A stretch of 64,000 nucleotides of DNA from Paenibacillus sp. FSL R7-0337 (GTDB taxonomy: Bacteria; Bacillota; Bacilli; Paenibacillales; Paenibacillaceae), in the NCBI RefSeq assembly GCF_037969875.1, contig NZ_CP150218.1, positions 6,696,001 to 6,760,000 on the forward strand, written 5' to 3'. Both the position numbers and the translations under genes were made by a program. The notes beneath the pieces are model-generated. The model was not told the DNA's origin. It was given only the letters and a program-made list of their open reading frames with translations, and did no database searches. Shown here one piece after another: positions 24,872-34,531 of the stretch (position 1 is its first letter; every line of letters starts with the position of its first letter).

Positions 24872-26593
24872 ATGATGCCCAAGCTTAAGAAGTACATGCC
24901 TTTCACCTATAAAATGATGATTCCTTATCTGCTGCTGGTTCTGCTTACGGATGTGTTCATCGGCTATATCTCCTATTCCATGCTGACCGATTCCCGGACA
25001 GAGATGGCCGAGTCCAACATCCGTACCGGCATGGAGCAGTCGAGGAACAATATCCGCTATCAGATGGACGAGATTCAGCGGATGTCGGACAACCTGTTCG
25101 GCAGCCAGCCATTCCAGCGTGCGCTTGAGCAGAAGGGGACGCCGTTTGAGATCTATCTGACGATGCTTGACGAGATTGTCCCCCAGATTACCGCGCCGCT
25201 GCAGCTGTTCGGGAACAAGATCCGCTTTATGCTCTACACCCCGAACGCTGATCTGAACATTGTGTCGGGCGATAATCTGGATGAGCCGATTATTACCAGC
25301 GATTACTACATTCTGCCGCTGGACGATATTACAGGCAGTTCATGGTACCGCTCACTGAAGGATTCCAAGCGTGATAATTTGTGGCTGCAGATTGATACGG
25401 ACCAGAAGCTGGGCAATCTCTCGCATGTGCGCAGACTCGTCAACTTCAGTGACTACAAGTCGCTGATCGGGTATGTGCGGATTACGGTATCGCTGGAGGA
25501 CCTGTTCGGCGGCTTCGATACCTTTCCGCTGGAGGAAGGAATTACGCTGCGGCTGGTGGAGGAGACCACCGGTGACGTTCTGTTCCAGCGGGGTCCGGCC
25601 AATAATAGCAGTGCAGAGGGGAGCTTCCTCAGGCTGCAGGAACCGATTCCGGGCAGTAACTTCATTATTGAAGCGATGGTTCCGCATAAATATCTCACCC
25701 AGGATGCCGGACGCCTGCGCCGTGTGATTATCGCGGTCTGCAGTCTTAGCTTCCTGGTCATGACCCTGATCGGGTATGTGGTGGCACGGATATCGGGCCG
25801 CAAAATGAGCCGGATCGTAGGCCTGGTGCGCTCCTTCCAGGACGGGAACTTCCAGAAGCGTATCCGCTTCTCCGGCAATGATGAATTCGTGCAGATCGCG
25901 GATTCCTTCAATGATATGGCCTCCAACATCCAGGGGCTGATCAACAGCGTGTATGTGCAGGGAATCCAGAAGAAGCAGGCGGAGCTGGAAGCCCTGCAGG
26001 CACAGATCAATCCGCATTTTCTCTATAATACACTGTCTACGATCAGCAGCCTGGCTAATCTCGGTGAGATTGGTAAAGTTACGGAGATGGTCCAGGGGCT
26101 GTCCCGGTTCTACCGGCTGACGCTCAATCAGGGCAATGTCTATATTGAACTGGAAAAGGAGCTGGATCAGGTGGCTACGTATCTGGAGATCCAGCGGGTC
26201 AAATATGCAGATGCCTTCACGCTGCACGTGAATGTGGACGAGGAGATTCTGCATATGCAGGTGATTAAGCTGCTGCTTCAGCCTTTTGTGGAGAATATAT
26301 TCAAGCATGCCTGGTTCGGTGAGACCATTGCCATCCGGCTGACCGGCAAGCGGGTAGGGGACAATATTGAACTTAAGGTAATCGATAACGGGATCGGCAT
26401 GCGCCCTGAGGTGGTCAAGCGTATGATGCAGGGGCCGAGCCAGTCAGGCGGGTATGGTGTGAAAAATGTGGACGAGCGGATTAAGCTCAGATACGGCGAT
26501 GCGTACGGAGTGACAATTGCCAGCTTCTACGGTGGCGGCACAACCGTGCGGCTGCTGCTCCCCGCTGGGCTTCAGGGTGATGAGGAGCTGTAA
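24872..26593 (+). CDS. YesM-type sensor histidine kinase (beta-galactosidase locus)
   Basis: A 573-residue membrane kinase. A first membrane helix (about 10-32), a large extracytoplasmic sensor region (about 33-285), a second helix (about 287-308) and a HAMP domain (about 310-362) precede the His_kinase domain. The phospho-accepting histidine lies in INPHFLYN, and the ATP-binding part has VIDNGIGM. YesM kinases sense sugars or their transport state. It is paired with the YesN-type regulator 71 nt downstream. The start is ATG at 24872 or one codon later; the ribosome site is weak. Confidence 0.9.
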   Translation: MMPKLKKYMPFTYKMMIPYLLLVLLTDVFIGYISYSMLTDSRTEMAESNIRTGMEQSRNNIRYQMDEIQRMSDNLFGSQPFQRALEQKGTPFEIYLTMLDEIVPQITAPLQLFGNKIRFMLYTPNADLNIVSGDNLDEPIITSDYYILPLDDITGSSWYRSLKDSKRDNLWLQIDTDQKLGNLSHVRRLVNFSDYKSLIGYVRITVSLEDLFGGFDTFPLEEGITLRLVEETTGDVLFQRGPANNSSAEGSFLRLQEPIPGSNFIIEAMVPHKYLTQDAGRLRRVIIAVCSLSFLVMTLIGYVVARISGRKMSRIVGLVRSFQDGNFQKRIRFSGNDEFVQIADSFNDMASNIQGLINSVYVQGIQKKQAELEALQAQINPHFLYNTLSTISSLANLGEIGKVTEMVQGLSRFYRLTLNQGNVYIELEKELDQVATYLEIQRVKYADAFTLHVNVDEEILHMQVIKLLLQPFVENIFKHAWFGETIAIRLTGKRVGDNIELKVIDNGIGMRPEVVKRMMQGPSQSGGYGVKNVDERIKLRYGDAYGVTIASFYGGGTTVRLLLPAGLQGDEEL

Positions 26594-26664
26594 ACCAAGG
26601 GCGCTATAATTCGAATAGCTGAGGGACATAGGGTCAGTTACACATACAGGAGGACAAGATTGCG

Positions 26665-28224
26665 ATGAGTATCAATGTATTGCTGGTTGACGATGAAGCG
26701 ATCGATCTGGAGTGGCTGCGGCGCAGAGTGCTGGCCAGCCCGCTGGATCTTGCAGTGGTAGGAACGGCGAACAGCGGCTTCAATGCGCTTAAGATCATGG
26801 AACAGGAGCGGGTGGATATCATCCTGTCCGATATACGGATGCCCATTATGACGGGGACGGAATTCGCGCGGCGGGCCAAGGTCATCCATCCGAAGGTCAA
26901 AATTGTCTTCATCAGCGGCCATGAGGATTTCAGCTATGCTAAGGAAGCAATTGAGATCAATGCCTCCGGTTATTTGTTGAAGCCTGTAGAAGACAAGGAT
27001 CTCTATGACATGCTGGAATCTCTGTCTGCCGCTCTGGAGCAGGAACGGGAGCAGAACCGCTCCTTCACCGAGGCGCTGTCCCTGGTGAACAAGGAGCTGA
27101 TTCTGCGCTGGTTCGAGGATGCATCGCCTGAGCCGGCGGAGCAGCATCTGCGCAGTGCCCTGAATCCGCTGCTCATGAAGGGGGCGGCTGCAGCGATTAT
27201 TGAGATTGATGATCTGGAATGGAAAATGCGCGACCTGTCCGAGGAGGATGCGCGTGTCAAGACGCGGCAGATGGCTGGACAGATTAGAGCGTTCGTAGAG
27301 AGCGCCCAGCTGGGAACGCTGATTCCTGTCCATCATCACCGGTTCGTCATTCTGTGCAGCCTTCCGCCGGACAGCTTCCTCAGTCTGTTGGATGAGCTGA
27401 TTAAGCAGATGGCCGGGAGTTCACCCTGCACCTTAACCATCGGGGTCGGGCGTTACGCCCAGAATGAGGCGGGGCTGCATGAATCCTACCAGCAGGCAAC
27501 GGCTGCACTCAGTGCGAAGTGGCTGCTGGGCAAGAACCGGCTGATCCGCGACAATCTGGAGTCCTCCCCGCGCGGGACGCCGGGGGCAAGGATTGAACAG
27601 ACTGTTGTGCAGCTGCTGGAGGCGATCATCCAGTACGATCTGGTGGCGATTGATGATCATCTCCTGGAGCTGTTCACGAATGCGGGCAAGAAGGATGTCT
27701 ATGAGCTGATTATCCGTATCACCTCCAAGCTGCATGCGGATCTTCAGCAGCAGAATGAGAATCTGTATGAGCTGCTCCAGTGGGAGTCCCATCAGCCGGA
27801 TATCTTGTTCCAGTTCGAGACGATTCACGATATCCTGTCGTGGATGAGACGGAGATTCTTCGAGCTGTCAGAGCTGCTGTATGTGAAGCGGCAACGGCAG
27901 AAGCGCAAGCTGATCGACGAGATTATGAATTATGTCGAGGAGAATCTGGAGAAGAAGATCACACTGAAGGAGGTAGCCGCCCACTTCGATTTCACCCCGA
28001 ATTATCTGGGCTTCCTGTTCAAGGAGGAATACGGGGTTCCTTTCAGTGAATACGTCAACGAACGCAAGACAGGCAGAGTGTTCGAGCTGCTCAGTGATCC
28101 GACGCTTAAGATCTATGAGATAGCTGAACGGATGGGCTATAAGAATATCATCTATTTCAACCGTCAGTTCAAGCAGATCACCGGCATGACGCCCGGGGAA
28201 TACCGCAAGAAGCAGAAGATATAG
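26665..28224 (+). CDS. YesN-type response regulator with AraC DNA-binding domain
   Basis: A 519-residue regulator. The receiver domain (about 1-120) has acidic residues D9 and D10 and the phosphorylation site D56 in LSDIRMP. A middle region without named domain (about 130-400) leads to a C-terminal AraC-type pair of helix-turn-helix motifs (about 415-515), ending in YFNRQFKQITGMTPGEYRKK. The ATG follows AGGAGGAC. It should activate the adjacent transporter and GH35 genes when phosphorylated by the upstream kinase. A terminator separates it from the transporter operon. Confidence 0.9.
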   Translation: MSINVLLVDDEAIDLEWLRRRVLASPLDLAVVGTANSGFNALKIMEQERVDIILSDIRMPIMTGTEFARRAKVIHPKVKIVFISGHEDFSYAKEAIEINASGYLLKPVEDKDLYDMLESLSAALEQEREQNRSFTEALSLVNKELILRWFEDASPEPAEQHLRSALNPLLMKGAAAAIIEIDDLEWKMRDLSEEDARVKTRQMAGQIRAFVESAQLGTLIPVHHHRFVILCSLPPDSFLSLLDELIKQMAGSSPCTLTIGVGRYAQNEAGLHESYQQATAALSAKWLLGKNRLIRDNLESSPRGTPGARIEQTVVQLLEAIIQYDLVAIDDHLLELFTNAGKKDVYELIIRITSKLHADLQQQNENLYELLQWESHQPDILFQFETIHDILSWMRRRFFELSELLYVKRQRQKRKLIDEIMNYVEENLEKKITLKEVAAHFDFTPNYLGFLFKEEYGVPFSEYVNERKTGRVFELLSDPTLKIYEIAERMGYKNIIYFNRQFKQITGMTPGEYRKKQKI

Positions 28225-28238
28225 GCTTTGCTTACCAA

Positions 28239-28287
28239 ACGTTGCCAGCTCTGGTTTTCAAATCAGAGGGCAACGTTTTTTGTTTTT
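28239..28287 (+). terminator. Terminator after the yesMN-like pair
   Basis: AACGTTGCC and GGCAACGTT pair around an inner CTG...CAG stem, followed by TTTTTTG. Confidence 0.85.
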
Positions 28288-28417
28288 TGGAAAGTATATA
28301 TATTTAAACGGATCGTTGAAAAAGTATTACTTTTAGTTGATAGCCCTAATCCACACCGGATGGACGCTTATTTATAATAAGTCTATAGAGAAATGGGAAT
28401 GGGAAAGGGGATTCAAG

Positions 28418-29344
28418 ATGAAACAGAAACAACATGGATTCTGGGATGACGTCAAGAAATACAGATCCTTGCTTCTTATGCTGACACCGGCAGTATTGTT
28501 CTTTCTGCTCTTTGCTTATCTGCCTATGTCGGGCATTGTGCTGGCATTCAAGCAATTTGATTATACGGGCGGGGTATTCGGCAGTCCGTGGAACGGGCTG
28601 GATAACTTCAAATTCTTCTTTGATTCCGGTGACGCCTGGCGCGTAACCCGAAATACAGCGCTATATAACATTGCATTCATCGTTGTGAACAACGGGCTTC
28701 AGATCTTCGCAGCTATCCTGCTGTTCGAGGTAGCGGGCAAATGGTTCCGCAAGCTGACCCAAACGGTATTGTTCCTGCCTTATTTCATCTCCTGGGTTGT
28801 TGTGGGCGCGATTGCGTACAACCTGTTCAACTTCGATGTAGGTACGGTCAATGTGCTGCTGAAGGGACTGGGTATGCAGCCAATCGATATTTATAATACG
28901 GCAGCCTACTGGCCGTTCATTCTGGTTATCGTATCCGCGTGGAAGACACTCGGCTACGGAACGATCATGTATCTGGCCGCGATTACCAGCATTGACACCG
29001 AGATGTATGAAGCCGCCGAAATTGACGGCGCGAATATTTTCCAGCGTATTATGAAAATTACGATTCCGAACCTGATGCCGACCGTCATTATTCTGGTGCT
29101 GCTGGCGATCGGTAATATCTTCCGCGGAGACTTCGGGATGTTCTACAATATGGTCGGCAACAACGGCCTGTTGTTCTCATCCACAGACGTAATCGACACC
29201 TTCGTCTTCCGCTCGCTGACCACATCCAATGAAATCGGGATGTCTGCAGCAGCCGGCTTCTATCAATCTCTGCTCGGCTTCGCAACTATCATGCTGGCCA
29301 ACTATGCAGTACGCCGATACGACAAGGATCGCGCTCTATTCTAG
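28418..29344 (+). CDS. LplB-type ABC sugar permease
   Basis: A 308-residue inner-membrane permease with six predicted helices and the EAA-type loop AAEIDGANIFQRIMKITIPN that contacts the transport ATPase. It pairs with the YtcP-type permease that follows and with the binding lipoprotein after that. This CUT1-like group (LplB/YtcP) imports oligosaccharides. The start at 28418 follows GAAAGGGGATTC; the frame is open further upstream without a good site. No ATPase gene is present in the window, so a shared MsmX-type protein is likely. Confidence 0.9.
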   Translation: MKQKQHGFWDDVKKYRSLLLMLTPAVLFFLLFAYLPMSGIVLAFKQFDYTGGVFGSPWNGLDNFKFFFDSGDAWRVTRNTALYNIAFIVVNNGLQIFAAILLFEVAGKWFRKLTQTVLFLPYFISWVVVGAIAYNLFNFDVGTVNVLLKGLGMQPIDIYNTAAYWPFILVIVSAWKTLGYGTIMYLAAITSIDTEMYEAAEIDGANIFQRIMKITIPNLMPTVIILVLLAIGNIFRGDFGMFYNMVGNNGLLFSSTDVIDTFVFRSLTTSNEIGMSAAAGFYQSLLGFATIMLANYAVRRYDKDRALF

Positions 29345-29363
29345 GACAAGGAGGTAATGCCCG

Positions 29364-30293
29364 ATGAGTTCAACCACTGCTAATATTAAATCACCGGAAG
29401 TACGCAGAAAGCCTGCAAACCGGGACAAAATGGTGCTATCCGTTATCGGATACGTAACCCTTACGATACTGGCCATATTCTGTATCTTCCCGTTCATTCT
29501 GGTTATCTCTTCCTCTCTGAGTGAAGAGAGCGCGATTATCGAGAAAGGGTTCCAGATCTTCCCGACCGCCTTCTCGACAGAAGCGTACAGCCTGCTGTTC
29601 AAGTATCCGGCTGAGATGCTCAGAGCGTATGGCGTGACGATCTCCGTTACAGCCATCGGTACGATCGTCGGATTGTTCCTGACATCAATGACAGCCTACG
29701 TGCTGTCCCGGAGAGATTTCAAATGGCGCAGCCGCTTCTCCTTCTTCTTCTTCTTCACTACATTGTTCAGCGGCGGTCTGGTTCCATGGTATCTGATGAT
29801 CATCAACTATCTGCATCTGAAGGATACGCTTCTGGTACTGATTCTGCCGATGATGATGAACGTCTTCTATATTATTGTCATGAAGTCCTTCATGAGCAGC
29901 ATCCCGGATGCGATTACAGAATCCGCCAAAATTGACGGAGCCGGCGATTTCCGGATCTTCATGCAGTTAATTGTACCGTTGTCCAAGCCCGCTCTGGCGA
30001 CCATTGGTCTGTTCATTGCCTTGGCCTACTGGAATGACTGGTATAACGCATTGCTCTTCATCTCCAAGTCGGAGCTGATGCCGCTCCAGTATTATCTCTA
30101 CAAAATGTTAGGTAACATGGATGGAATGCGTAAGGCGATGATGGCTTCCGGTGCGGTAGTCAACACGGACCTGCCAACCGAAAGTCTGAAGATGGCCATG
30201 ACGATTGTAGCTACAGGTCCGATCCTGCTGGCATATCCGTTCATCCAGAAGTATTTTGTAACAGGACTTACGATTGGTGCAGTTAAAGGATGA
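29364..30293 (+). CDS. YtcP-type ABC sugar permease
   Basis: A 309-residue permease with six predicted helices; the ATPase-contact loop reads ESAKIDGAGDFRIFMQLIVP. It starts 19 nt after its partner permease and has an ACAAGGAGG ribosome site. The two form the membrane channel of the importer that serves the beta-galactosidase locus. Its C-terminus (YFVTGLTIGAVKG) matches the family. The substrate is inferred to be a galactoside from the downstream GH35 gene. Confidence 0.9.
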   Translation: MSSTTANIKSPEVRRKPANRDKMVLSVIGYVTLTILAIFCIFPFILVISSSLSEESAIIEKGFQIFPTAFSTEAYSLLFKYPAEMLRAYGVTISVTAIGTIVGLFLTSMTAYVLSRRDFKWRSRFSFFFFFTTLFSGGLVPWYLMIINYLHLKDTLLVLILPMMMNVFYIIVMKSFMSSIPDAITESAKIDGAGDFRIFMQLIVPLSKPALATIGLFIALAYWNDWYNALLFISKSELMPLQYYLYKMLGNMDGMRKAMMASGAVVNTDLPTESLKMAMTIVATGPILLAYPFIQKYFVTGLTIGAVKG

Positions 30294-30360
30294 TCACAGG
30301 GTAACCTGGTTATCAATACAAGACTTGAGGCAACTATTACTTAAGGGGGAAATATCGGTC

Positions 30361-31938
30361 ATGATGAACAAGAAAAAGAAACTTACAGTAACGCTTGCAA
30401 CGATGATGGCACTAGGGACGGTCCTCAGTGCATGCGGTGGCGGCAATAATAACGCTAATACAGGAGCGGAGGCCACTAAGGCTCCGGCGACATCGGAAGG
30501 AGCAACAAATTCGGGCGCTCCGGACACCTCCAAAGAAGTGAAGCTCAAAATGATTCTGCTCGGACCACAGCCTGGGGATTATGATAAGGTCTTCGGAGAA
30601 CTGAACACCAAGCTCAAGGAGAAAATCAATGCTACCGTAGAAACTGAGTTCCTCGACTGGTCCGACTGGACCCAGAAATACCCGCTGAAGTTCGCGGCGA
30701 ACGAAGATTTCGACCTCGTGTATACAGCGAACTGGGCCTTCTATAACGATCAGGCGTTGAAGGGCGGATTCCTGGAACTGACGGATGATATGCTGACCAA
30801 GTATATGCCGCAGACCTGGGAAGCTATGCCGAAAGTGAACTGGGATCAGGCAAAAGTGGACGGTAAGCTGTTCATGGTTCCGAACAACAATGTTGAAGTA
30901 ACCGACAAAGTAGTGCTGTACCGTGAGGATCTGCGCAAAAAGCATAACTTGCCTGAAATCAACAGTCCTGAATCGTACGCAACGTACCTGAAGGCGATTG
31001 CCAAGGATGAAAAAGGGATTACTGCCTATGGAGCTAAGCCGGCAGACGGCTGGAAATTCCATGAGCTGGATCAAACGCTGCTGGAGCAGAACAACAACTT
31101 CAAGGTCGTAGACAGAAGCTTGCTGCCGCTGGCGTATAAGCTGGATGATGCTTCCGGTAAAGTCTTCAATATCTATGACACACCGGAATTCACTTCCCTG
31201 CTTCAATATTACAAAGACCTGGCCGATAACGGCGCATGGTCCAAGAACGTAGTCAGCAACAAAAACGATGTATGGCAGGATATTAAAGCAGGCAAGGTGT
31301 CCTCTTATGCACACAACCTGGGTACTGTAGCTGCTAACCTGGCTGAAATGCGCCGTGACAAACCGGATGTTGAGCTGGCTATTGCTGACCTTACCCCGGA
31401 CAAAAAGAAAATTGCTGCGATCTCAACGCAGAACGGGATGTCTGTGCATGCTACCTCCAAGAATCCTGAGCGCGCACTGATGCTGCTCGATTTACTGCAG
31501 AATGACAAAGAGATTCACGATTTGACGATGTACGGTATCGCTGGAAGCAACTACAATCCGGAAGGCGACAAGAAGTTCACCGCCGGTCCTGCTGCCGCTA
31601 ACTACACGGGCTTCTCGAACTGGGGCTGGAATTCCCCGCTGAACCGTCAGGATGCAGCGTATCCTAAGGAAGCGGACGATATGTTCAACACTTGGCAGTC
31701 CAGCATCTATCACTTCCCGCTCGAAACCTTCGTCTTCGACACTACGCCAGTGAAGAACGAAGTAGCTAACATCGGCAACGTGATGCTGCGTTATGCGATT
31801 CCGCTGGAGTACGGATTGATCGAAGATCTGGCTAAAGGCCAGGCAGATCTGATCAAGCAGTTGAAATCAGCAGGTCTCGATAAGGTTCAGACTGAAATGC
31901 AGACACAGATCGATGCGTTCCTTGCAGCGCAGAAATAA
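30361..31938 (+). CDS. Extracellular solute-binding lipoprotein (LplA/DUF3502-like)
   Basis: A 525-residue lipoprotein with a signal peptide ending in the lipobox LSAC at about residue 23, followed by a low-complexity linker (GGNNNANTGAEATKAP) and a large two-lobe sugar-binding domain. A longer N-terminal reading frame exists, but AAGGGGG places the start at 30361. It is the binding component of the importer formed by the two upstream permeases. The length fits LplA-type proteins that bind oligosaccharides. A terminator follows 20 nt after the stop. Confidence 0.9.
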   Translation: MMNKKKKLTVTLATMMALGTVLSACGGGNNNANTGAEATKAPATSEGATNSGAPDTSKEVKLKMILLGPQPGDYDKVFGELNTKLKEKINATVETEFLDWSDWTQKYPLKFAANEDFDLVYTANWAFYNDQALKGGFLELTDDMLTKYMPQTWEAMPKVNWDQAKVDGKLFMVPNNNVEVTDKVVLYREDLRKKHNLPEINSPESYATYLKAIAKDEKGITAYGAKPADGWKFHELDQTLLEQNNNFKVVDRSLLPLAYKLDDASGKVFNIYDTPEFTSLLQYYKDLADNGAWSKNVVSNKNDVWQDIKAGKVSSYAHNLGTVAANLAEMRRDKPDVELAIADLTPDKKKIAAISTQNGMSVHATSKNPERALMLLDLLQNDKEIHDLTMYGIAGSNYNPEGDKKFTAGPAAANYTGFSNWGWNSPLNRQDAAYPKEADDMFNTWQSSIYHFPLETFVFDTTPVKNEVANIGNVMLRYAIPLEYGLIEDLAKGQADLIKQLKSAGLDKVQTEMQTQIDAFLAAQK

Positions 31939-31955
31939 CAGCATAAGCTTACGGG

Positions 31956-31988
31956 CTGCTCCAAAGCATTAGCTTTGGGGCAGTTTTT
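31956..31988 (+). terminator. Terminator after the binding-protein gene
   Basis: CTGCTCCAAAGC and GCTTTGGGGCAG pair around ATTA (one T-G pair), followed by TTTTT. Confidence 0.85.
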
Positions 31989-32047
31989 GTGAAATTATAG
32001 GTATAGATTGTACATGAATCATACATTTCGGCAAAGGAGCAATTCTC

Positions 32048-34402
32048 ATGAAGTATACGATTCAGGCTCATGTGTCTCCCAAGAATATCTACCCGTCTAC
32101 GCTGCGGCTGGGCGGAACCAGTCCTCAAGGGGATGAGCTCAGCTTCACCAATTATTTTATGGAACTGAATGGCAAGCCCTACTTCGCCATCTGCGGCGAG
32201 TTCCATTATTCCCGTTATCCTGCGGCGGAATGGGGGAGTGAGATCCGCAAGCTGAAGCTGTCGGGAATCAATGTGGTTGCGACCTATATTTTCTGGAATC
32301 ATCACGAAGAGCTTGAAGGGGTGTTCGAATGGGCGGGCAACCGCAATCTCCGGCGGTTCGTGGAGCTGTGCCGGGATAATGGCCTATACGTTATCCTGCG
32401 TGTGGGTCCGTTCTGTCATGGCGAGGTCCGTAACGGCGGATTGCCGGACTGGCTGTTTGGGCGCGAATTCGCGGTCCGCTCCAATGATGAGGGCTACCTG
32501 AAGTATGTGAACCGGCTGTTCAAGGAGATCGGCAAACAGGCTGCCGGGCAGATGTTCAAGGATGGCGGTCCGGTGATCGGCATTCAATTGGAGAATGAGC
32601 TAAATGCTGCTGCCGCACTCTGGGAAGAAACCGCCAAGCAGGGTGATGAATACCTGAGTGGCGGCGTTAGCGGTGAAGCGGGATCGGAGCATATGCGTCT
32701 GCTTAAACAGTATGCGGTGGATTCGGGTCTGATCGCCCCGATCTATACCAGCACCGGCTGGGGCGAGGCGCCGTTCCTGGAGGATGAGGTACTTCCGCTG
32801 TATGGAGGGTATGCCTATACTCCATGGAGCATCAGTGATCCGAACCAGGTCCAGAAGCCAACGCCGGAATATGTATTCGTGAACTTCCATGATGAGCAGG
32901 CGCCGGGCGGCGAATTCAATCCGCCGTATCCGCGGACGAAATACCCGTTCGCCTGCTGTGAGATGGGCGGCGGCATGCAGACCTGGTACCTGTCACGGTT
33001 CCAGGTGGAGCCGGAAAGTGTCATCGCCATGACCTTAATGAAGCTTGCTGGAGGCTGCAACTTCATCGGGTATTATATGTTCCATGGCGGAACGAATCCG
33101 GTGGGAAGAACCGGATACCTGAATGAGAGCACCACCCCGAAGCTGACCTATGACTTCCAGGCGCCGATTGGCGAATTCGGCCAGATCCGCGAGTCGAATC
33201 ATCTGCTTCGTCCGCTTCATTATTTCCTGCGCCGGTTCGCAGACCGGCTGGCACCGATGGCGACTGTGCTGCCCGAGGGGGCGGAAGCAGTTACGCCGGA
33301 GGATGCGCATACGCTGCGTTATGCCGTCCGCACGGACGGCAACTCGGGTTTTGTGTTCGTCAATAATTATCAGGACCATGTGGAGATGGATACACATGAG
33401 GAGGTTGTATTTGCGGTAGAACTGGGAGAGGAGACGCTGAGCTTCCCGCAGCGGAGCAAGCTGACGGTTCAGCCCAAGGCTTCCTTCCTGCTGCCGTTCA
33501 ACTTCGCGCTGGATGGCCTGAATCTTAAATTTGCTACAGCCCAGCCTGTAACAGTTATTGAAACGGAGGAAGCAGCGACCTACTTCTTCTCTGTGCCAGA
33601 GGGTGTTGACGGCGAGTTCCAGATTGACGCGAGTGCCGGTATTCTGGAGGTGAGCGCGGAGACCGGGGACGTAGCAGAGATTGACGGCTACAATGTGCTG
33701 ATTCCGCATGACCAGTCTTCTATGATTGTGATCCGGCGGTACGGAGCCAGAGAAGTCCGTATCTACGCCATGAGTGCTCGTGAAGCAGCGACGATGTGGG
33801 AGCTTGAAGAGAACGGCCGCCGCCGCCTAATCTTCTCACCGGCTCCTCCGGTTCAGACCCCAGGCGGGATGGAATTCATCAGCCAAGGGCAGCATGCATT
33901 CACCTTCCGTGAATACACGGGCGAAACCGAAGCGGCAACGCAGTGGAATATGGCACAGGCGGATGCCATGGTCAGCGGCCGCCAGGAGGACTGGTTCCAG
34001 GCATATGATGTGCTGGTTCCGCAGAAGGAAGTTGCGGTTACCATGCGCCGGATTCAGGACCACAAGGTTGTCCTCCAGTTGCCTGAGGATGTCCTCGAGA
34101 GTACGGAAGAAGTACTGCTGAGCATCGACTATACCGGAAATGTAGGCTATGCCTTCGCTGCCGGACAGCTGTTCCACGACCATTTCTATAACGGCTTGCC
34201 TTGGGAAATCGGCCTGTCGCGGTTCCGGGAGGTGCTGCGCCGGGGCGAGATCGTACTGGAGACCACGCCGCGCCGCACCGGTGCCGTCAAGCTGGCCGAC
34301 GATGCCGCCATGGCGGTGGAGAAGGTGTTCGAGGGCGAAGCCGTTGCCGCGTTCCATAGTGTGACCGCTACCCCGGTGTACCGGATCGGATTAACAAGAT
34401 AA
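32048..34402 (+). CDS. GH35 beta-galactosidase
   Basis: A 784-residue family 35 glycoside hydrolase. The N-terminal barrel contains GEFHYSRYPAAEW and RVGPFCHGEVRNGGLP, typical of the family. The acid/base is E184 in QLENE, and the nucleophile is E305 in CEMGGG. The C-terminal half is made of beta-sandwich domains. No signal peptide is seen, so it acts in the cytoplasm on imported sugar. The ATG follows AAAGGAGC. Together with the permeases and binding protein upstream it defines a beta-galactoside utilisation locus. The exact linkage cannot be read from sequence. Confidence 0.9.
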   Translation: MKYTIQAHVSPKNIYPSTLRLGGTSPQGDELSFTNYFMELNGKPYFAICGEFHYSRYPAAEWGSEIRKLKLSGINVVATYIFWNHHEELEGVFEWAGNRNLRRFVELCRDNGLYVILRVGPFCHGEVRNGGLPDWLFGREFAVRSNDEGYLKYVNRLFKEIGKQAAGQMFKDGGPVIGIQLENELNAAAALWEETAKQGDEYLSGGVSGEAGSEHMRLLKQYAVDSGLIAPIYTSTGWGEAPFLEDEVLPLYGGYAYTPWSISDPNQVQKPTPEYVFVNFHDEQAPGGEFNPPYPRTKYPFACCEMGGGMQTWYLSRFQVEPESVIAMTLMKLAGGCNFIGYYMFHGGTNPVGRTGYLNESTTPKLTYDFQAPIGEFGQIRESNHLLRPLHYFLRRFADRLAPMATVLPEGAEAVTPEDAHTLRYAVRTDGNSGFVFVNNYQDHVEMDTHEEVVFAVELGEETLSFPQRSKLTVQPKASFLLPFNFALDGLNLKFATAQPVTVIETEEAATYFFSVPEGVDGEFQIDASAGILEVSAETGDVAEIDGYNVLIPHDQSSMIVIRRYGAREVRIYAMSAREAATMWELEENGRRRLIFSPAPPVQTPGGMEFISQGQHAFTFREYTGETEAATQWNMAQADAMVSGRQEDWFQAYDVLVPQKEVAVTMRRIQDHKVVLQLPEDVLESTEEVLLSIDYTGNVGYAFAAGQLFHDHFYNGLPWEIGLSRFREVLRRGEIVLETTPRRTGAVKLADDAAMAVEKVFEGEAVAAFHSVTATPVYRIGLTR

Positions 34403-34412
34403 TGCAAGAAGG

Positions 34413-34450
34413 AAGCACTGTCCAGGAAGTTCCGCTGGATGGTGCTTTTT
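34413..34450 (+). terminator. Terminator after the GH35 gene
   Basis: GCAC and TCCAG pair with CTGGA and GTGC in one interrupted stem, followed by TTTTTTC. Confidence 0.75.
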
Positions 34451-34531
34451 TCTGTTTAAGTATTTTGTGAGATTTTTATAAGTGCATTAAGTTAGAATGA
34501 GAACATCGATGATTTGAACTGGAGGCTGTTT